64,000 nucleotides of DNA from Streptomyces cinnabarinus (GTDB taxonomy: Bacteria; Actinomycetota; Actinomycetes; Streptomycetales; Streptomycetaceae): assembly GCF_027270315.1 (NCBI RefSeq), contig NZ_CP114413.1, positions 7,316,001 through 7,380,000 of the forward strand, written 5' to 3'. The translations under genes were made by a program, and so were the position numbers. Under the pieces are notes generated by a model. The model was not told the DNA's origin. It saw nothing but the letters and a program-made list of their open reading frames with translations, and did no database searches. Position 1 is the stretch's first letter. Each line of letters begins with the position of its first letter. This document shows, piece by piece, positions 1-7,903 of the stretch.

Positions 1-269
1 CCCAGACAGGGGGTGGGGATGCGGTTGTCGCCGTTGTCCTTGCAGACGGCGACGTAGATGCCCTTGGTCTCGTCGTAGCCGGAGCCGGTGACCCGCAGCG
101 TCTCCCCGTCCGGGTCCAGGCCGGCGGAGGCGGAGACGGAGAGTTTCTGGCCGTCCTTGCCGAGTGCCGTCCTCGGGGTGTCGGCGGCCTGGGCGGTGGA
201 TCCGGCGGCGGCTGAGGCGGCCACCAGCGCGGCGGCGCCGACGAACGCCGCCGGGCGTCTGAGATGCAT
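1..269 (-). CDS. Secreted neocarzinostatin-fold-like protein of the heme locus (3' end cut off)
   Basis: Only about 90 N-terminal residues are in the window; the gene runs off the left edge. ATG at 269 begins a signal peptide (MHLRRPAAF, a hydrophobic Ala/Val/Gly run, cleavage near AQA-AD). The mature part contains LDPDGETLRVTGSGY followed by KGIYVAVCKDNG and TPCLG. The same blocks occur in the proteins at 360-890 and 1869-2636, so this is a third paralogue. It lies about 90 bp downstream of the 360-890 gene on the same strand and is probably in the same iron-regulated transcript. The fold assignment rests on resemblance of the Gly-Ser-Gly/Cys pattern to neocarzinostatin-type Ig-like domains and is inference. 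A role in heme capture is inferred from the neighbours only. Confidence 0.75.
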   Translation of the reverse strand, partial: MHLRRPAAFVGAAALVAASAAAGSTAQAADTPRTALGKDGQKLSVSASAGLDPDGETLRVTGSGYDETKGIYVAVCKDNGDNRIPTPCL

Positions 270-359
270 CGGAGTTCCTCACTTGTCGGGTGCGCCGGCA
301 CCCCGGGATCGGGCCGGGGCCGGGCCCTCGGGTGGGGAGGGCCCGGCCTGCCGGGTTGC

Positions 360-890
360 CTACTGGAAGGTGATCGGGACGTGCACGTCGTACTTGCGGT
401 CATTGGTGTCGAAGTGGTCGGCGCGCGTGACGATCGCGCAGTCGACGTCCTGGCCGCAGACACTGCCGTCGTCGAGGGTCGCCTTGACGAAGATGTTCAC
501 GTTGAAGGTGCCGCCGGTGCCGAACTTGGAGCTGTTGGCGAACATGCCGCCGAAGACGTTGTTGACCCAGTGCGAGGCGCCGGTGGAGCCGCTCTCGTCC
601 TGGCCGCCCAGACACGGGGTGGGCTTGGCGGCGCCCGGGGCGCCCTCGACGACGCACAGGCCGACGTAGATGCCCTGGCCCGGGTTGAAGCCGGAGCCGG
701 TGACGTTGATGACCTGGCCGGCCGCGGACGCCGAGTTCGGGGCGGTCACCGAGAGGTTGTAGGTGGTGGAGCCGTCCACGATCGTGCGGGTCGAGGTGGC
801 GGCGGAGGCCGACGTCGCCAGGCCCAGGGTCAGGGCGGCGGAGGCGGCGACGGCGAGGCCCGCGCGGGCGGCGGCAGGAACGACTCTCAT
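360..890 (-). CDS. Secreted neocarzinostatin-like protein, iron-box controlled
   Basis: 176 residues. Signal peptide about 1-30 (MRVVPAAARAGL..., cleavage near ASA-AT). The mature domain has the block VTGSGFNPGQGIYVGLC, then TPCLGG, a second Cys pair (CGQDVDC) and the ending VHVPITFQ, matching its paralogue at 1869-2636. It lacks the C-terminal sortase/membrane tail of that paralogue, so it should be freely secreted. The start has an AAGAAGGG ribosome site 7 nt upstream. An iron box at 923-941 lies about 33 bp before the start, so the gene should be switched on in iron limitation. Family function is not established to my knowledge; location beside HtaA and HmuT suggests a soluble heme or heme-protein binder. 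Confidence 0.85.
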   Translation of the reverse strand: MRVVPAAARAGLAVAASAALTLGLATSASAATSTRTIVDGSTTYNLSVTAPNSASAAGQVINVTGSGFNPGQGIYVGLCVVEGAPGAAKPTPCLGGQDESGSTGASHWVNNVFGGMFANSSKFGTGGTFNVNIFVKATLDDGSVCGQDVDCAIVTRADHFDTNDRKYDVHVPITFQ

Positions 891-922
891 CGGAGAACCC
901 TTCTTGGAGAGCGAGGAGTTAC

Positions 923-941
923 TTAGGTAAGGCTAACCTAA
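923..941. promoter_or_regulatory. Iron box (DmdR/IdeR operator)
   Basis: TTAGGTAAGGCTAACCTAA is an imperfect 19-bp palindrome that matches the actinobacterial DtxR-family iron box (consensus TTAGGTTAGGCTAACCTAA). It sits just upstream of the secreted-protein gene at 360-890. In this family the Fe(II)-loaded repressor blocks transcription, so low iron should induce the gene. Confidence 0.88.
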
Positions 942-970
942 GTATCAGTTGATGTTGGTTGTCAACGGCT

Positions 971-1837
971 TCAGGACTTGGCCGTCCGTACACCGAAGCC
1001 CGCGGCGGCGCGGCGCTCGCCGGAGACGCCGTACAGCTCCACCGTGTGCTCGCCCTCGGCGGTGGTGGCGTACACCGGGAACTCGCGGGAGACGCGGCCC
1101 TGTTCATCGGCCGTCACCTGGTACCGGGTGTCCTGGTCGATCGCGACGAGCAACACCTCACCGGGCTCGAATCCCTCGCCGGTGACCGTTTGTTGGGAGC
1201 CCGCGGACAACTCGGGGGCGCTCACGATGGCTTGTGGGGGTGTGACGACCGCGGGAGGTGTGGTCGGAGGCGTTGCCTGCGGGGGCTCGGCGGCCACTGT
1301 GCCGGTTCCCACTGTCACGTCGAATCGGCCAAGGGCGGACCCCGGGGTGAACTCCTGCCCGCTCCACCGCGAGAGCAGCGCCGCGCCCTCGTCGGTGAGC
1401 GAGGCGGTCAGGCCGGTCCAGGTCACCCCGCCGGTGCGGACCGCGGTGTCGCCGGGTTCCACCTCGGCCAGGGCGAGTTCACGCGCCTCGCCGTCGACGG
1501 CCGTACGGGTGCGGAGCGCCCCCGAGTCGCCGTCCAAGTGCAGGCGCAGGTCCGCCAGGATCAGCGGGGGCGCAGTCTCGGCGGCCGGCGCCAGTTGGGC
1601 CGTACCGCCCAACTTCAGGTCCATGGCGCCGGTTTCGGGGTCGGCCGAGCCGCTGGTGGCCGGCAGCCAGGCCGGGCGGGCCGAACCTCCGAGGGTCAGC
1701 TCACCCGTGTCGAGCGTCCAGCTGACGTAGCCGCCGGACACCTCCGTGTCCTGTGCCGCCGCGGTGCCCTGCCCCAGCAGGGCCAGCAGCGCGCCGCCCG
1801 CGACCACGGCGGCACCGGGTCTCTTCGTCATCGTCAA
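971..1837 (-). CDS. htaA: HtaA-domain secreted heme-binding protein
   Basis: 288 residues. Signal peptide about 1-28 (cleavage near AAA-QD). Residues about 32-185 fit one HtaA domain: it opens with SGGYVSWTLD, has the alternating Gly/hydrophobic beta pattern LTLGGSARPAW and DLKLGGTAQL, and ends with GGVTWTGLTASLTDEGAALL. HtaA domains bind hemin at the surface of Corynebacterium and relatives and pass it to HmuT. A Pro/Thr-rich linker about 195-215 leads to a second beta domain (about 216-285, GEGFEPGEVLLVAIDQDTRY). No C-terminal membrane anchor is visible, so it is probably secreted or held by partners. It starts 31 bp after the upstream same-strand gene stops, which suggests an operon led by the iron-box gene at 1869-2636. 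Confidence 0.85.
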   Translation of the reverse strand: MTMTKRPGAAVVAGGALLALLGQGTAAAQDTEVSGGYVSWTLDTGELTLGGSARPAWLPATSGSADPETGAMDLKLGGTAQLAPAAETAPPLILADLRLHLDGDSGALRTRTAVDGEARELALAEVEPGDTAVRTGGVTWTGLTASLTDEGAALLSRWSGQEFTPGSALGRFDVTVGTGTVAAEPPQATPPTTPPAVVTPPQAIVSAPELSAGSQQTVTGEGFEPGEVLLVAIDQDTRYQVTADEQGRVSREFPVYATTAEGEHTVELYGVSGERRAAAGFGVRTAKS

Positions 1838-1868
1838 GTCTCCTAGGGATTACGGGAATCAGGGGACG

Positions 1869-2636
1869 TCAGTGCACGCCGGCCCGGCGCCGACGCGCCC
1901 AGAGCCAGGTCCAGGCACCGGCCCCGACCAGCGCCACCGCGGTCAGTCCGACGGGCAGCGCGAGGGAACCGGTGCTGGCCAGCGGGCCCTTCGGCTCATC
2001 GGTGCCCGGGTCGCCGGAATCGGCGGTGGTGGGCGCCGGGGTGCTCGACGGCGTACTGCCGCTGCCCGCGCCGGTGTTGCTGCTCTCGCCGCCACCCGTG
2101 CCACCGAAGGTCACCGGAATCCGCACCGTCTGGCTCTGGTCGCCGCCCCGCGTGTGGTCGTTGCGGGTGATCACGGCGCAGGTCACCTCCGACTTGGTGC
2201 AGTCTGTGTTGGCATCCTTCGCCCGCACCTTCAACTGCACGCTGAACGAGCCCTTGTGACCGCTGCCTTCGTACGGCTTCGCCAGACCCTCGCCGTAGGA
2301 CGGCGGGCTGGAGGAGACCCACACCGACGCGCCGGACTCCCCGGACATGTCGACGCCGCCCACACAGGGCGTCGGCGTCTTTCCGGCGCCGTTGTCCACG
2401 CAGAAGGCGACGTAGATGCCCTTCTCCGTGTTGTAGCCGGAGCCGGTGACGGTCACCGTCTCGCCCGCCGGGTCGAGGCCGGAGGACTTCGACACGGTGA
2501 GTCTCTGGCCCTCGGGCCCGCTCGCCGAGCCGCCCGCGGCGGACGCCGGAACGGCCAGCGGAAGGACGGCGACCGAGGCCGCCAGTACGGCCGCACGGCC
2601 AACTCTCTTGCCACGCAGCCCACTTGGTGATGTCAC
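1869..2636 (-). CDS. Sortase-anchored (LAxTG) neocarzinostatin-like surface protein
   Basis: 255 residues. The start is GTG at 2636 with only a weak GGGGGTG ribosome site. Signal peptide about 1-34. Residues about 40-165 carry the same domain as 360-890 (VTVTGSGYNTEKGIYVAFC, TPCVGG, paired Cys, IPVTF). A Gly/Ser/Thr/Pro stalk about 168-215 follows, then LASTG at 219-223, a hydrophobic span about 226-246 and RRRR. This is a class E sortase signal as used in Streptomyces, so the protein should be covalently attached to the wall. It is the first gene after the iron box at 2660-2678 and heads the leftward operon with htaA. Likely role: wall-bound heme receptor passing heme towards HmuT. The role is inferred; the anchor is directly visible. 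Confidence 0.87.
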   Translation of the reverse strand: MTSPSGLRGKRVGRAAVLAASVAVLPLAVPASAAGGSASGPEGQRLTVSKSSGLDPAGETVTVTGSGYNTEKGIYVAFCVDNGAGKTPTPCVGGVDMSGESGASVWVSSSPPSYGEGLAKPYEGSGHKGSFSVQLKVRAKDANTDCTKSEVTCAVITRNDHTRGGDQSQTVRIPVTFGGTGGGESSNTGAGSGSTPSSTPAPTTADSGDPGTDEPKGPLASTGSLALPVGLTAVALVGAGAWTWLWARRRRAGVH

Positions 2637-2659
2637 AGCACACCCCCACCACGAGATAA

Positions 2660-2678
2660 TAAGGTAAGGCTAACCTAA
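2660..2678. promoter_or_regulatory. Iron box between divergent heme-uptake genes
   Basis: TAAGGTAAGGCTAACCTAA differs in one base from the iron box at 923-941. It lies in the 87-bp gap between the leftward surface-protein gene (GTG at 2636) and rightward hmuT (ATG at 2724), so one repressor dimer pair could control both directions. Confidence 0.88.
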
Positions 2679-2723
2679 GCTATTGATCAACTGTGGTGAA
2701 CCGAGGGTCCGGAGGGGACAGCA

Positions 2724-3761
2724 ATGAAATTGACCGGAAGACCACGTCGGCTCGGCCTGCCCGTGGTGCTCGCCGTGGCACTGCTCACCGGCGCCTGCGG
2801 AAGCGGCACTTCGCCGTCCAGCGGGTCGGATGCCTCGCCCGCCTCCGCGAGCGAGCGTGCCGCGGCCGCCGAGAAGCGGCTCGCGAAGAACACCCTCGTC
2901 CCCCTGGAGGGCGAGCCGCCCACCCCCGAACTGCCCGTCACCGTCGACTCCTCCGACGGACGGAAGGTGACCGTCGAGGACGCCTCCCGCATCCTGCCGC
3001 TCAACGGCGGGGTCGCGGAGATCGTGTTCACCCTGGGACTCGGCGACCGCGTCGTGGGCCGGGACATCACCGCCACCTTCGCCGAGGCCGAGGACCTTCC
3101 CCAGGTCACCAAGGCGCACGACGTCAGCGCGGAGAGCGTGCTGTCGCTGCGGCCGACCGTGGTGCTCGCCGACACCGACACCGGCCCCAGCGAGGCCATC
3201 GAGCAGATCCGGGACGCCGGAGTGCCGGTCGTCGTCCTCGACCCGGCGACGGAACTGGCCGATGTCACCACCCGGACGACCCGCGTAGCCGAGGCCCTCG
3301 GCGTCCCTGCCGCGGGCAAGGCGCTGAACGCGCGGATGAGCGACGAACTCGCCGCCGCCCGCGCCGCCGTGCCCGAGGGCAGCAGGCCCAAGGTCGCCTT
3401 CCTCTACATGCGCGGCAGCGCGGCCGTCTATCTCATCGGCGGCAAGGGCTCGGGCGCCGACTCCCTCGTCGAGGCCGCGGGCGCCGTCGACGCGGGCGAG
3501 GAGGCCGGGTTCGACAAGCCGTTCACGCCCATCACCAGCGAGGCGCTGGTCCGGGCCCAGCCCGAGGTCATCCTCATGATGACCAAGGGACTCGAATCCG
3601 TCGGCGGGATCGACGGCCTGGTCCAGATCCCTGGAATCGCCCAGACCCCGGCGGGCATGAACCGCCGCGTCGTCGACCTGGAGGACGGCGTCCTGCTCGG
3701 CTACGGCCCGCGCACCCCCCTCGTCATCGACATCCTGGTCGACCGGCTGCACAAGACCTGA
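2724..3761 (+). CDS. hmuT: Hemin ABC transporter substrate-binding lipoprotein
   Basis: 345 residues. Lipoprotein signal peptide with lipobox LTGAC at 21-25, so Cys25 would be lipidated. Two lobes of a class III (TroA/BtuF-like) binding protein follow: SRILPLNGGVAEIVFTLGLGDRVVGRD near 90-115, LRPTVVLADTDTGP near 145-160, then a long helix and the second lobe from about 215 (KVAFLYMRG). It should receive heme from HtaA and surface proteins and deliver it to a membrane permease. It has a GGAGGGG ribosome site and an iron box 46 bp upstream. No permease (HmuU) or ATPase (HmuV) gene follows; the next gene is a peptidase on its own promoter. A siderophore-binding role is less likely given the HtaA neighbours. 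Confidence 0.88.
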   Translation: MKLTGRPRRLGLPVVLAVALLTGACGSGTSPSSGSDASPASASERAAAAEKRLAKNTLVPLEGEPPTPELPVTVDSSDGRKVTVEDASRILPLNGGVAEIVFTLGLGDRVVGRDITATFAEAEDLPQVTKAHDVSAESVLSLRPTVVLADTDTGPSEAIEQIRDAGVPVVVLDPATELADVTTRTTRVAEALGVPAAGKALNARMSDELAAARAAVPEGSRPKVAFLYMRGSAAVYLIGGKGSGADSLVEAAGAVDAGEEAGFDKPFTPITSEALVRAQPEVILMMTKGLESVGGIDGLVQIPGIAQTPAGMNRRVVDLEDGVLLGYGPRTPLVIDILVDRLHKT

Positions 3762-3808
3762 CGCCGCTTCCTGGCCGGGCCCGCCCCCGGCGCGTACCGT
3801 GACAGGTC

Positions 3809-4642
3809 ATGAAGATCCTCATCAGCGCCGACATGGAGGGCGCCACCGGGGTGACCTGGCCGGCCGACGTGCTGCCGGGCACGCCGCAGTGGGAGCGCTG
3901 CCGCTCGATGTTCACCTCGGACGTCAACGCCGCCGTTCTGGGGTTCTACGACGGTGGCGCCGACGAGGTCCTGATCAACGAGGCGCACTGGACCATGCGC
4001 AACCTCCTCCTCGAACGCCTCGACGAGCGGGCCGAGATGCTCACCGGGCGGCACAAGGCCCTGTCCATGGTGGAGGGCGTGCAGCACGGCGACGTCGACG
4101 GCATCGCCTTCGTCGGCTACCACGCGGGCGCCGGCATGGAGGGCGTCCTCGCCCACACCTACCTCGCCAACTCCGTCACCGGGGTGTGGGTGAACGACGT
4201 ACGGGCCAGCGAAGGGCTGCTCAACGCCCATGTCGTGGCGGAGTACGGGGTGCCCGTCGTGCTGGTCACCGGCGACGACGTGGCCTGCGAGGACGCGCTC
4301 GGCTACGCGCCCGAGGCGCCGAAGGTCGCCGTCAAGGACCATGTCTCACGCTACGCCGCCGTCTGCCGCACCCCGAACCGGACCTTCGCCGACATCCGCG
4401 GCGCCGCCAAGGAGGCCGCCGCGCTGGCGGTCCGTCATGAGCCGGTGCAGGGCGGCCCGTTCACCGTCGCCGTGGAGTTCGACGCCGAGCACCTGTCGAT
4501 GGCCGCGACCGTCGTGCCCGGGGTGGAGCGGATCGGGGAGCGCAAGGTGGCGTACACCAGCGGGACGATGTACGAGGGGATCCGGACCTTCAAGGCGGTC
4601 ACCACGATCGTCTCGGCGGCGGTGGAGGAGCAGTATGGCTGA
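3809..4642 (+). CDS. M55 family D-aminopeptidase (DppA-like)
   Basis: 277 residues, the usual length for DppA. Zinc ligands of the family are in place: Asp8 and Glu10 (ADMEG), His60 (NEAH), His105 (GYHAG) and Glu135 (SEGLLNA); His116 matches the conserved active-site His. M55 enzymes remove N-terminal D-residues from peptides such as D-Ala-D-Ala and form decameric rings in the cytoplasm. The start looks leaderless: TACCGT lies 8 nt before the ATG and no Shine-Dalgarno is present. The stop overlaps the next start by 8 nt. It is probably the first gene of a four-peptidase operon. With the LD-carboxypeptidase at its end, muropeptide or D-amino-acid peptide salvage is a reasonable inference. Confidence 0.92.
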   Translation: MKILISADMEGATGVTWPADVLPGTPQWERCRSMFTSDVNAAVLGFYDGGADEVLINEAHWTMRNLLLERLDERAEMLTGRHKALSMVEGVQHGDVDGIAFVGYHAGAGMEGVLAHTYLANSVTGVWVNDVRASEGLLNAHVVAEYGVPVVLVTGDDVACEDALGYAPEAPKVAVKDHVSRYAAVCRTPNRTFADIRGAAKEAAALAVRHEPVQGGPFTVAVEFDAEHLSMAATVVPGVERIGERKVAYTSGTMYEGIRTFKAVTTIVSAAVEEQYG

Positions 4643-5939
4643 CCGGCAGGCACTGGACGAGGTCGTGACGTTCACGTCCGAGCTGATCCGTATCGACACC
4701 ACCAACCGGGGCGGGGGCGACTGCCGGGAGCGGCCCGCCGCCGAGTACGCCGCCGCCCGGCTGGCCGAGGCGGGGATCGAGCCGACCCTGCTGGAGCGGA
4801 CCGAGGGCCGCACGAACGTCGTCGCGCGGATCGAGGGCAGCGATCCCTCGGCGGACGCGCTGCTGCTGCACGGTCATCTGGACGTGGTGCCCGCCGAGGC
4901 GCGGGACTGGACTGTGCACCCCTTCTCCGGGGAGATCCGCGACGGGGTCGTGTGGGGGCGCGGCGCCGTCGACATGAAGAACATGGACGCGATGATCCTT
5001 GCCGTCGTCCGCGCCTGGGCCCGCGAGGGCGTACGGCCCCGGCGGGACGTCGTGATCGCGTTCACCGCCGACGAGGAGGCCAGCGCCGAGGACGGCTCCG
5101 GGTTCCTCGCCGATCGGCATGCCGCGCTGTTCGAGGGCTGCACCGAGGGCGTCAGCGAATCCGGGGCGTTCACCTTCCACGACGGCAGCGGGCGGGAGCT
5201 GTACCCCATCGCGGCCGGGGAGCGGGGCACCGGCTGGCTGAAGCTCACCGCGCGCGGGCGGGCCGGGCACGGCTCCAAGGTCAACCGCGAGAACGCGGTC
5301 ACCCGGCTCTCCGCCGCCATCGCCCGGATCGGCGCGCACGAGTGGCCGCTGCGGCTGACCCCGACGGTCCGCGCCGCCCTCACCGAACTCGCCGCGGTGT
5401 ACGGCATCGCACCCGACCTGGACGATGTGGACGCGCTGCTGAAGAAGCTCGGCCCGGCCGCGTCCCTGGTCGAGGCCACCGTCCGCAACAGCGCCAACCC
5501 GACCATGCTGGACGCCGGTTACAAGGTCAACGTCATCCCGGGTGAGGCCGTCGCCCATGTCGACGGACGCTATCTGCCGGGCGGCGAGGACGAGTTCCGT
5601 ACGACCCTCGACCGGCTCACCGGGCCGGACGTGGAGTGGGAGTTCCACCACCGCGAGGTCGCCCTCCAGGCGCCGGTCGACTCGCCGACGTTCGCGAAAA
5701 TGAGGGCCGCCGTCGAGGAGTTCGCGCCGCGGGGGCACGTCGTGCCGTACTGCATGTCCGGCGGCACCGACGCCAAGCAGTTCTCGCGGCTCGGCATCAC
5801 CGGCTACGGGTTCGCGCCGCTGAAGCTCCCGGAGGGCTTCGACTACCAGGCCCTCTTCCACGGGGTCGACGAACGCGTCCCCGTCGAGGCCCTGCACTTC
5901 GGGGTCCGGGTCCTGGACCGCTTCCTGCGGACGGCGTAG
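4635..5939 (+). CDS. M20 family metallopeptidase (ArgE/DapE/ACY1 type)
   Basis: 434 residues, cytoplasmic. Di-zinc motifs are complete: HGHLD at 79-83 (His81 ligand, Asp83 catalytic support), bridging Asp113 in GAVDMK, and the Glu147-Glu148 general-base/ligand pair in TADEEAS. The insert dimerisation domain follows the first half, and GTDAKQF near the C terminus is the usual distal substrate region. M20 enzymes hydrolyse dipeptides or N-acyl amino acids; the exact substrate cannot be read here. ATG at 4635 lies inside the end of the M55 gene with a GTGGAGGA ribosome site, so translation is coupled. It would finish products released by its neighbours. Confidence 0.92.
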   Translation: MADRQALDEVVTFTSELIRIDTTNRGGGDCRERPAAEYAAARLAEAGIEPTLLERTEGRTNVVARIEGSDPSADALLLHGHLDVVPAEARDWTVHPFSGEIRDGVVWGRGAVDMKNMDAMILAVVRAWAREGVRPRRDVVIAFTADEEASAEDGSGFLADRHAALFEGCTEGVSESGAFTFHDGSGRELYPIAAGERGTGWLKLTARGRAGHGSKVNRENAVTRLSAAIARIGAHEWPLRLTPTVRAALTELAAVYGIAPDLDDVDALLKKLGPAASLVEATVRNSANPTMLDAGYKVNVIPGEAVAHVDGRYLPGGEDEFRTTLDRLTGPDVEWEFHHREVALQAPVDSPTFAKMRAAVEEFAPRGHVVPYCMSGGTDAKQFSRLGITGYGFAPLKLPEGFDYQALFHGVDERVPVEALHFGVRVLDRFLRTA

Positions 5940-5956
5940 CGGAGTTGGGGGAGAAC

Positions 5957-7903
5957 GTGCAGACCTTGCCGTACGGTTCCTGGCCCTCGCCCATCGACGC
6001 GGCCCTCGCCGCCGCGCACGACGGGCACCCCGAGTACCTGGGCTTCGTCGGGGACGAGGTGTGGTGGACCGAGCCCCGACCCACCGAGGGCGGGCGCCGC
6101 GCCCTGGTCCGCCGGCGCGCCGACGGCACCCAGGAGCCGGTACTGCCGGCCCCGTGGAACGTGCGCAGCCGGGTCATCGAGTACGGCGGCCACCCCTGGG
6201 CCGGAGCCCTGGTCGACGGCGAACCGCTCGTGGTGTTCGTCGACTTCGCCGACCAGCGGCTCCACCGCTACGAGTTCGGTGGCGAGCCCAGCCCGCTCAC
6301 CCCGGTGTCCGAGGTGGGCGGCGGACTGCGCTGGGCCGAACCGCTGATCCTGCCCGACCGCGGTGAAGTGTGGTGCGTGCTGGAGGAGTTCACCGGGGAC
6401 GGGCCGGGCGACGTACGGCGCGTCCTGGCCGCCGTACCGCTGGACGGATCGGCCGCCGAGGACCGGGGTGCCGTACGGGAACTGAGCGACGGGGCCCATC
6501 GGTTCGTCACCGGGCCGCGGCTCTCGCCGGACGGGCGGCGGGCGGCCTGGCTGGCCTGGGACCATCCGCGGATGCCGTGGGACGGGACCGAGCTGGTCGT
6601 CGCCGAGGTGGGTGAGGGGCTGTCCGGGGCGCGGACCGTGGCGGGCGGACCCGAGGAGTCCATCGCCGAGGCCGACTGGGCGGCCGACGGCTCGCTGCTG
6701 TACACGAGCGATCGCACCGGCTGGTGGAACCTGTACCGCGACGGCGTTCCCCTGTGCCCGCGCGAGGAGGAGTTCGGCGGGCCGCTGTGGAAGCTCGGCC
6801 ACCGCTGGTTCGCCCCGCTGGACGACGGACTGATCGCGGTCGTGCACGGCCGGGGCGCCACCGCGCTCGGGATACTCGACCCCGAGACCGGCGAGGTCGT
6901 CGACGCGGCCGGACCGTGGACCGAGTTCTCACCCACCCTCGCCGTGCACGGAGAGCGCGTGGTCGCCGTCGGGGCCAGCCCGCGCAGCGCCTACGAGGTC
7001 GTCGAGCTGAACACCCGCACCGGCCGCGCCCGGGTCGTCGGAGCCGAGCACGACGACCCCGTGGACCCCGCCTACTACCCCGAGCCGCAGATCCGCACCT
7101 TCACCGGACCGGCCGGACGCGAGATCCACGCGCACGTCTACCCGCCCCACAACCCAGGCTGCGTCGCCCCCGGTGACCGGCCCGCGCCGTACGTCGTCTG
7201 GGCGCACGGCGGGCCGACCGGGCGGGCGCCCCTCGTCCTGGACCTGGAGATCGCCTACTTCACCTCGCGCGGCATCGGTGTCGCCGAGGTCAATTACGGC
7301 GGCTCCACCGGGTACGGGCGGGAGTACCGCGACCGGCTGCGCGAGCAGTGGGGTGTGGTCGACGTCGAGGACTGCGCGGCCGTCGTGCTGGCCCTCGCCG
7401 AGGAGGGCACCGCCGACCGGCGGCGGCTCGCCGTGCGGGGCGGCAGCGCGGGCGGCTGGACCGCCGCGGCCTCCCTCACCACCACCGACGTCTACGCCTG
7501 CGGCACGATCATCTACCCCATCCTCGACCTCGCCGCCTGGGCCGACGGGGAGACCCACGACTTCGAGTCGCGGTATCTGGAGAGCCTGGTCGGGCCGCGC
7601 GCCGAGGTGCCCGGACGGTACGCCGAACGCTCGCCGAGCGAGCACGCCGAGCGGATCACCGCGCCGTTCCTGCTGCTCCAGGGCCTGGACGACGTGATCT
7701 GCCCGCCCGCGCAGTGCGAACGGTTCCTGGCCCGGATGGCGGGGCGGCGGGTACCGCACGCCTACCTCGCCTTCGAGGGGGAGGGGCACGGCTTCCGGCG
7801 CGCGGAGACCATGGTGCGGGTGCTGGAGTCGGAGCTGTCCCTCTACGCTCAGGTGTTCGGTCTCGACCCGCCCGGCATCCCGACCCTGGAGCTCGTCAAG
7901 TGA
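5957..7903 (+). CDS. S9 family prolyl-oligopeptidase-like serine peptidase
   Basis: 648 residues from GTG at 5957, chosen because GGGGGAG lies 5-8 nt upstream and because longer in-frame extensions read back into the M20 gene. Residues about 1-380 form the beta-propeller (repeated SPDGRRAAWLAWDHP-type blades). From about 390 comes the alpha/beta hydrolase with YVVWAHGGPTGR, nucleophile elbow GGSAGG, acid Asp in GLDDVICPP and His in GEGHGFR. No signal peptide, so intracellular. S9C-type enzymes cleave short peptides after small or Pro-adjacent residues. It is the third gene of the peptidase run, 17 nt after the M20 stop and overlapping the next start by 4 nt. Confidence 0.92.
   Translation: MQTLPYGSWPSPIDAALAAAHDGHPEYLGFVGDEVWWTEPRPTEGGRRALVRRRADGTQEPVLPAPWNVRSRVIEYGGHPWAGALVDGEPLVVFVDFADQRLHRYEFGGEPSPLTPVSEVGGGLRWAEPLILPDRGEVWCVLEEFTGDGPGDVRRVLAAVPLDGSAAEDRGAVRELSDGAHRFVTGPRLSPDGRRAAWLAWDHPRMPWDGTELVVAEVGEGLSGARTVAGGPEESIAEADWAADGSLLYTSDRTGWWNLYRDGVPLCPREEEFGGPLWKLGHRWFAPLDDGLIAVVHGRGATALGILDPETGEVVDAAGPWTEFSPTLAVHGERVVAVGASPRSAYEVVELNTRTGRARVVGAEHDDPVDPAYYPEPQIRTFTGPAGREIHAHVYPPHNPGCVAPGDRPAPYVVWAHGGPTGRAPLVLDLEIAYFTSRGIGVAEVNYGGSTGYGREYRDRLREQWGVVDVEDCAAVVLALAEEGTADRRRLAVRGGSAGGWTAAASLTTTDVYACGTIIYPILDLAAWADGETHDFESRYLESLVGPRAEVPGRYAERSPSEHAERITAPFLLLQGLDDVICPPAQCERFLARMAGRRVPHAYLAFEGEGHGFRRAETMVRVLESELSLYAQVFGLDPPGIPTLELVK

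Noticed and set aside
2724..3761. Siderophore biosynthesis locus at the left end
   Set aside because: No NIS synthetase or NRPS gene; HtaA and HmuT point to heme uptake.
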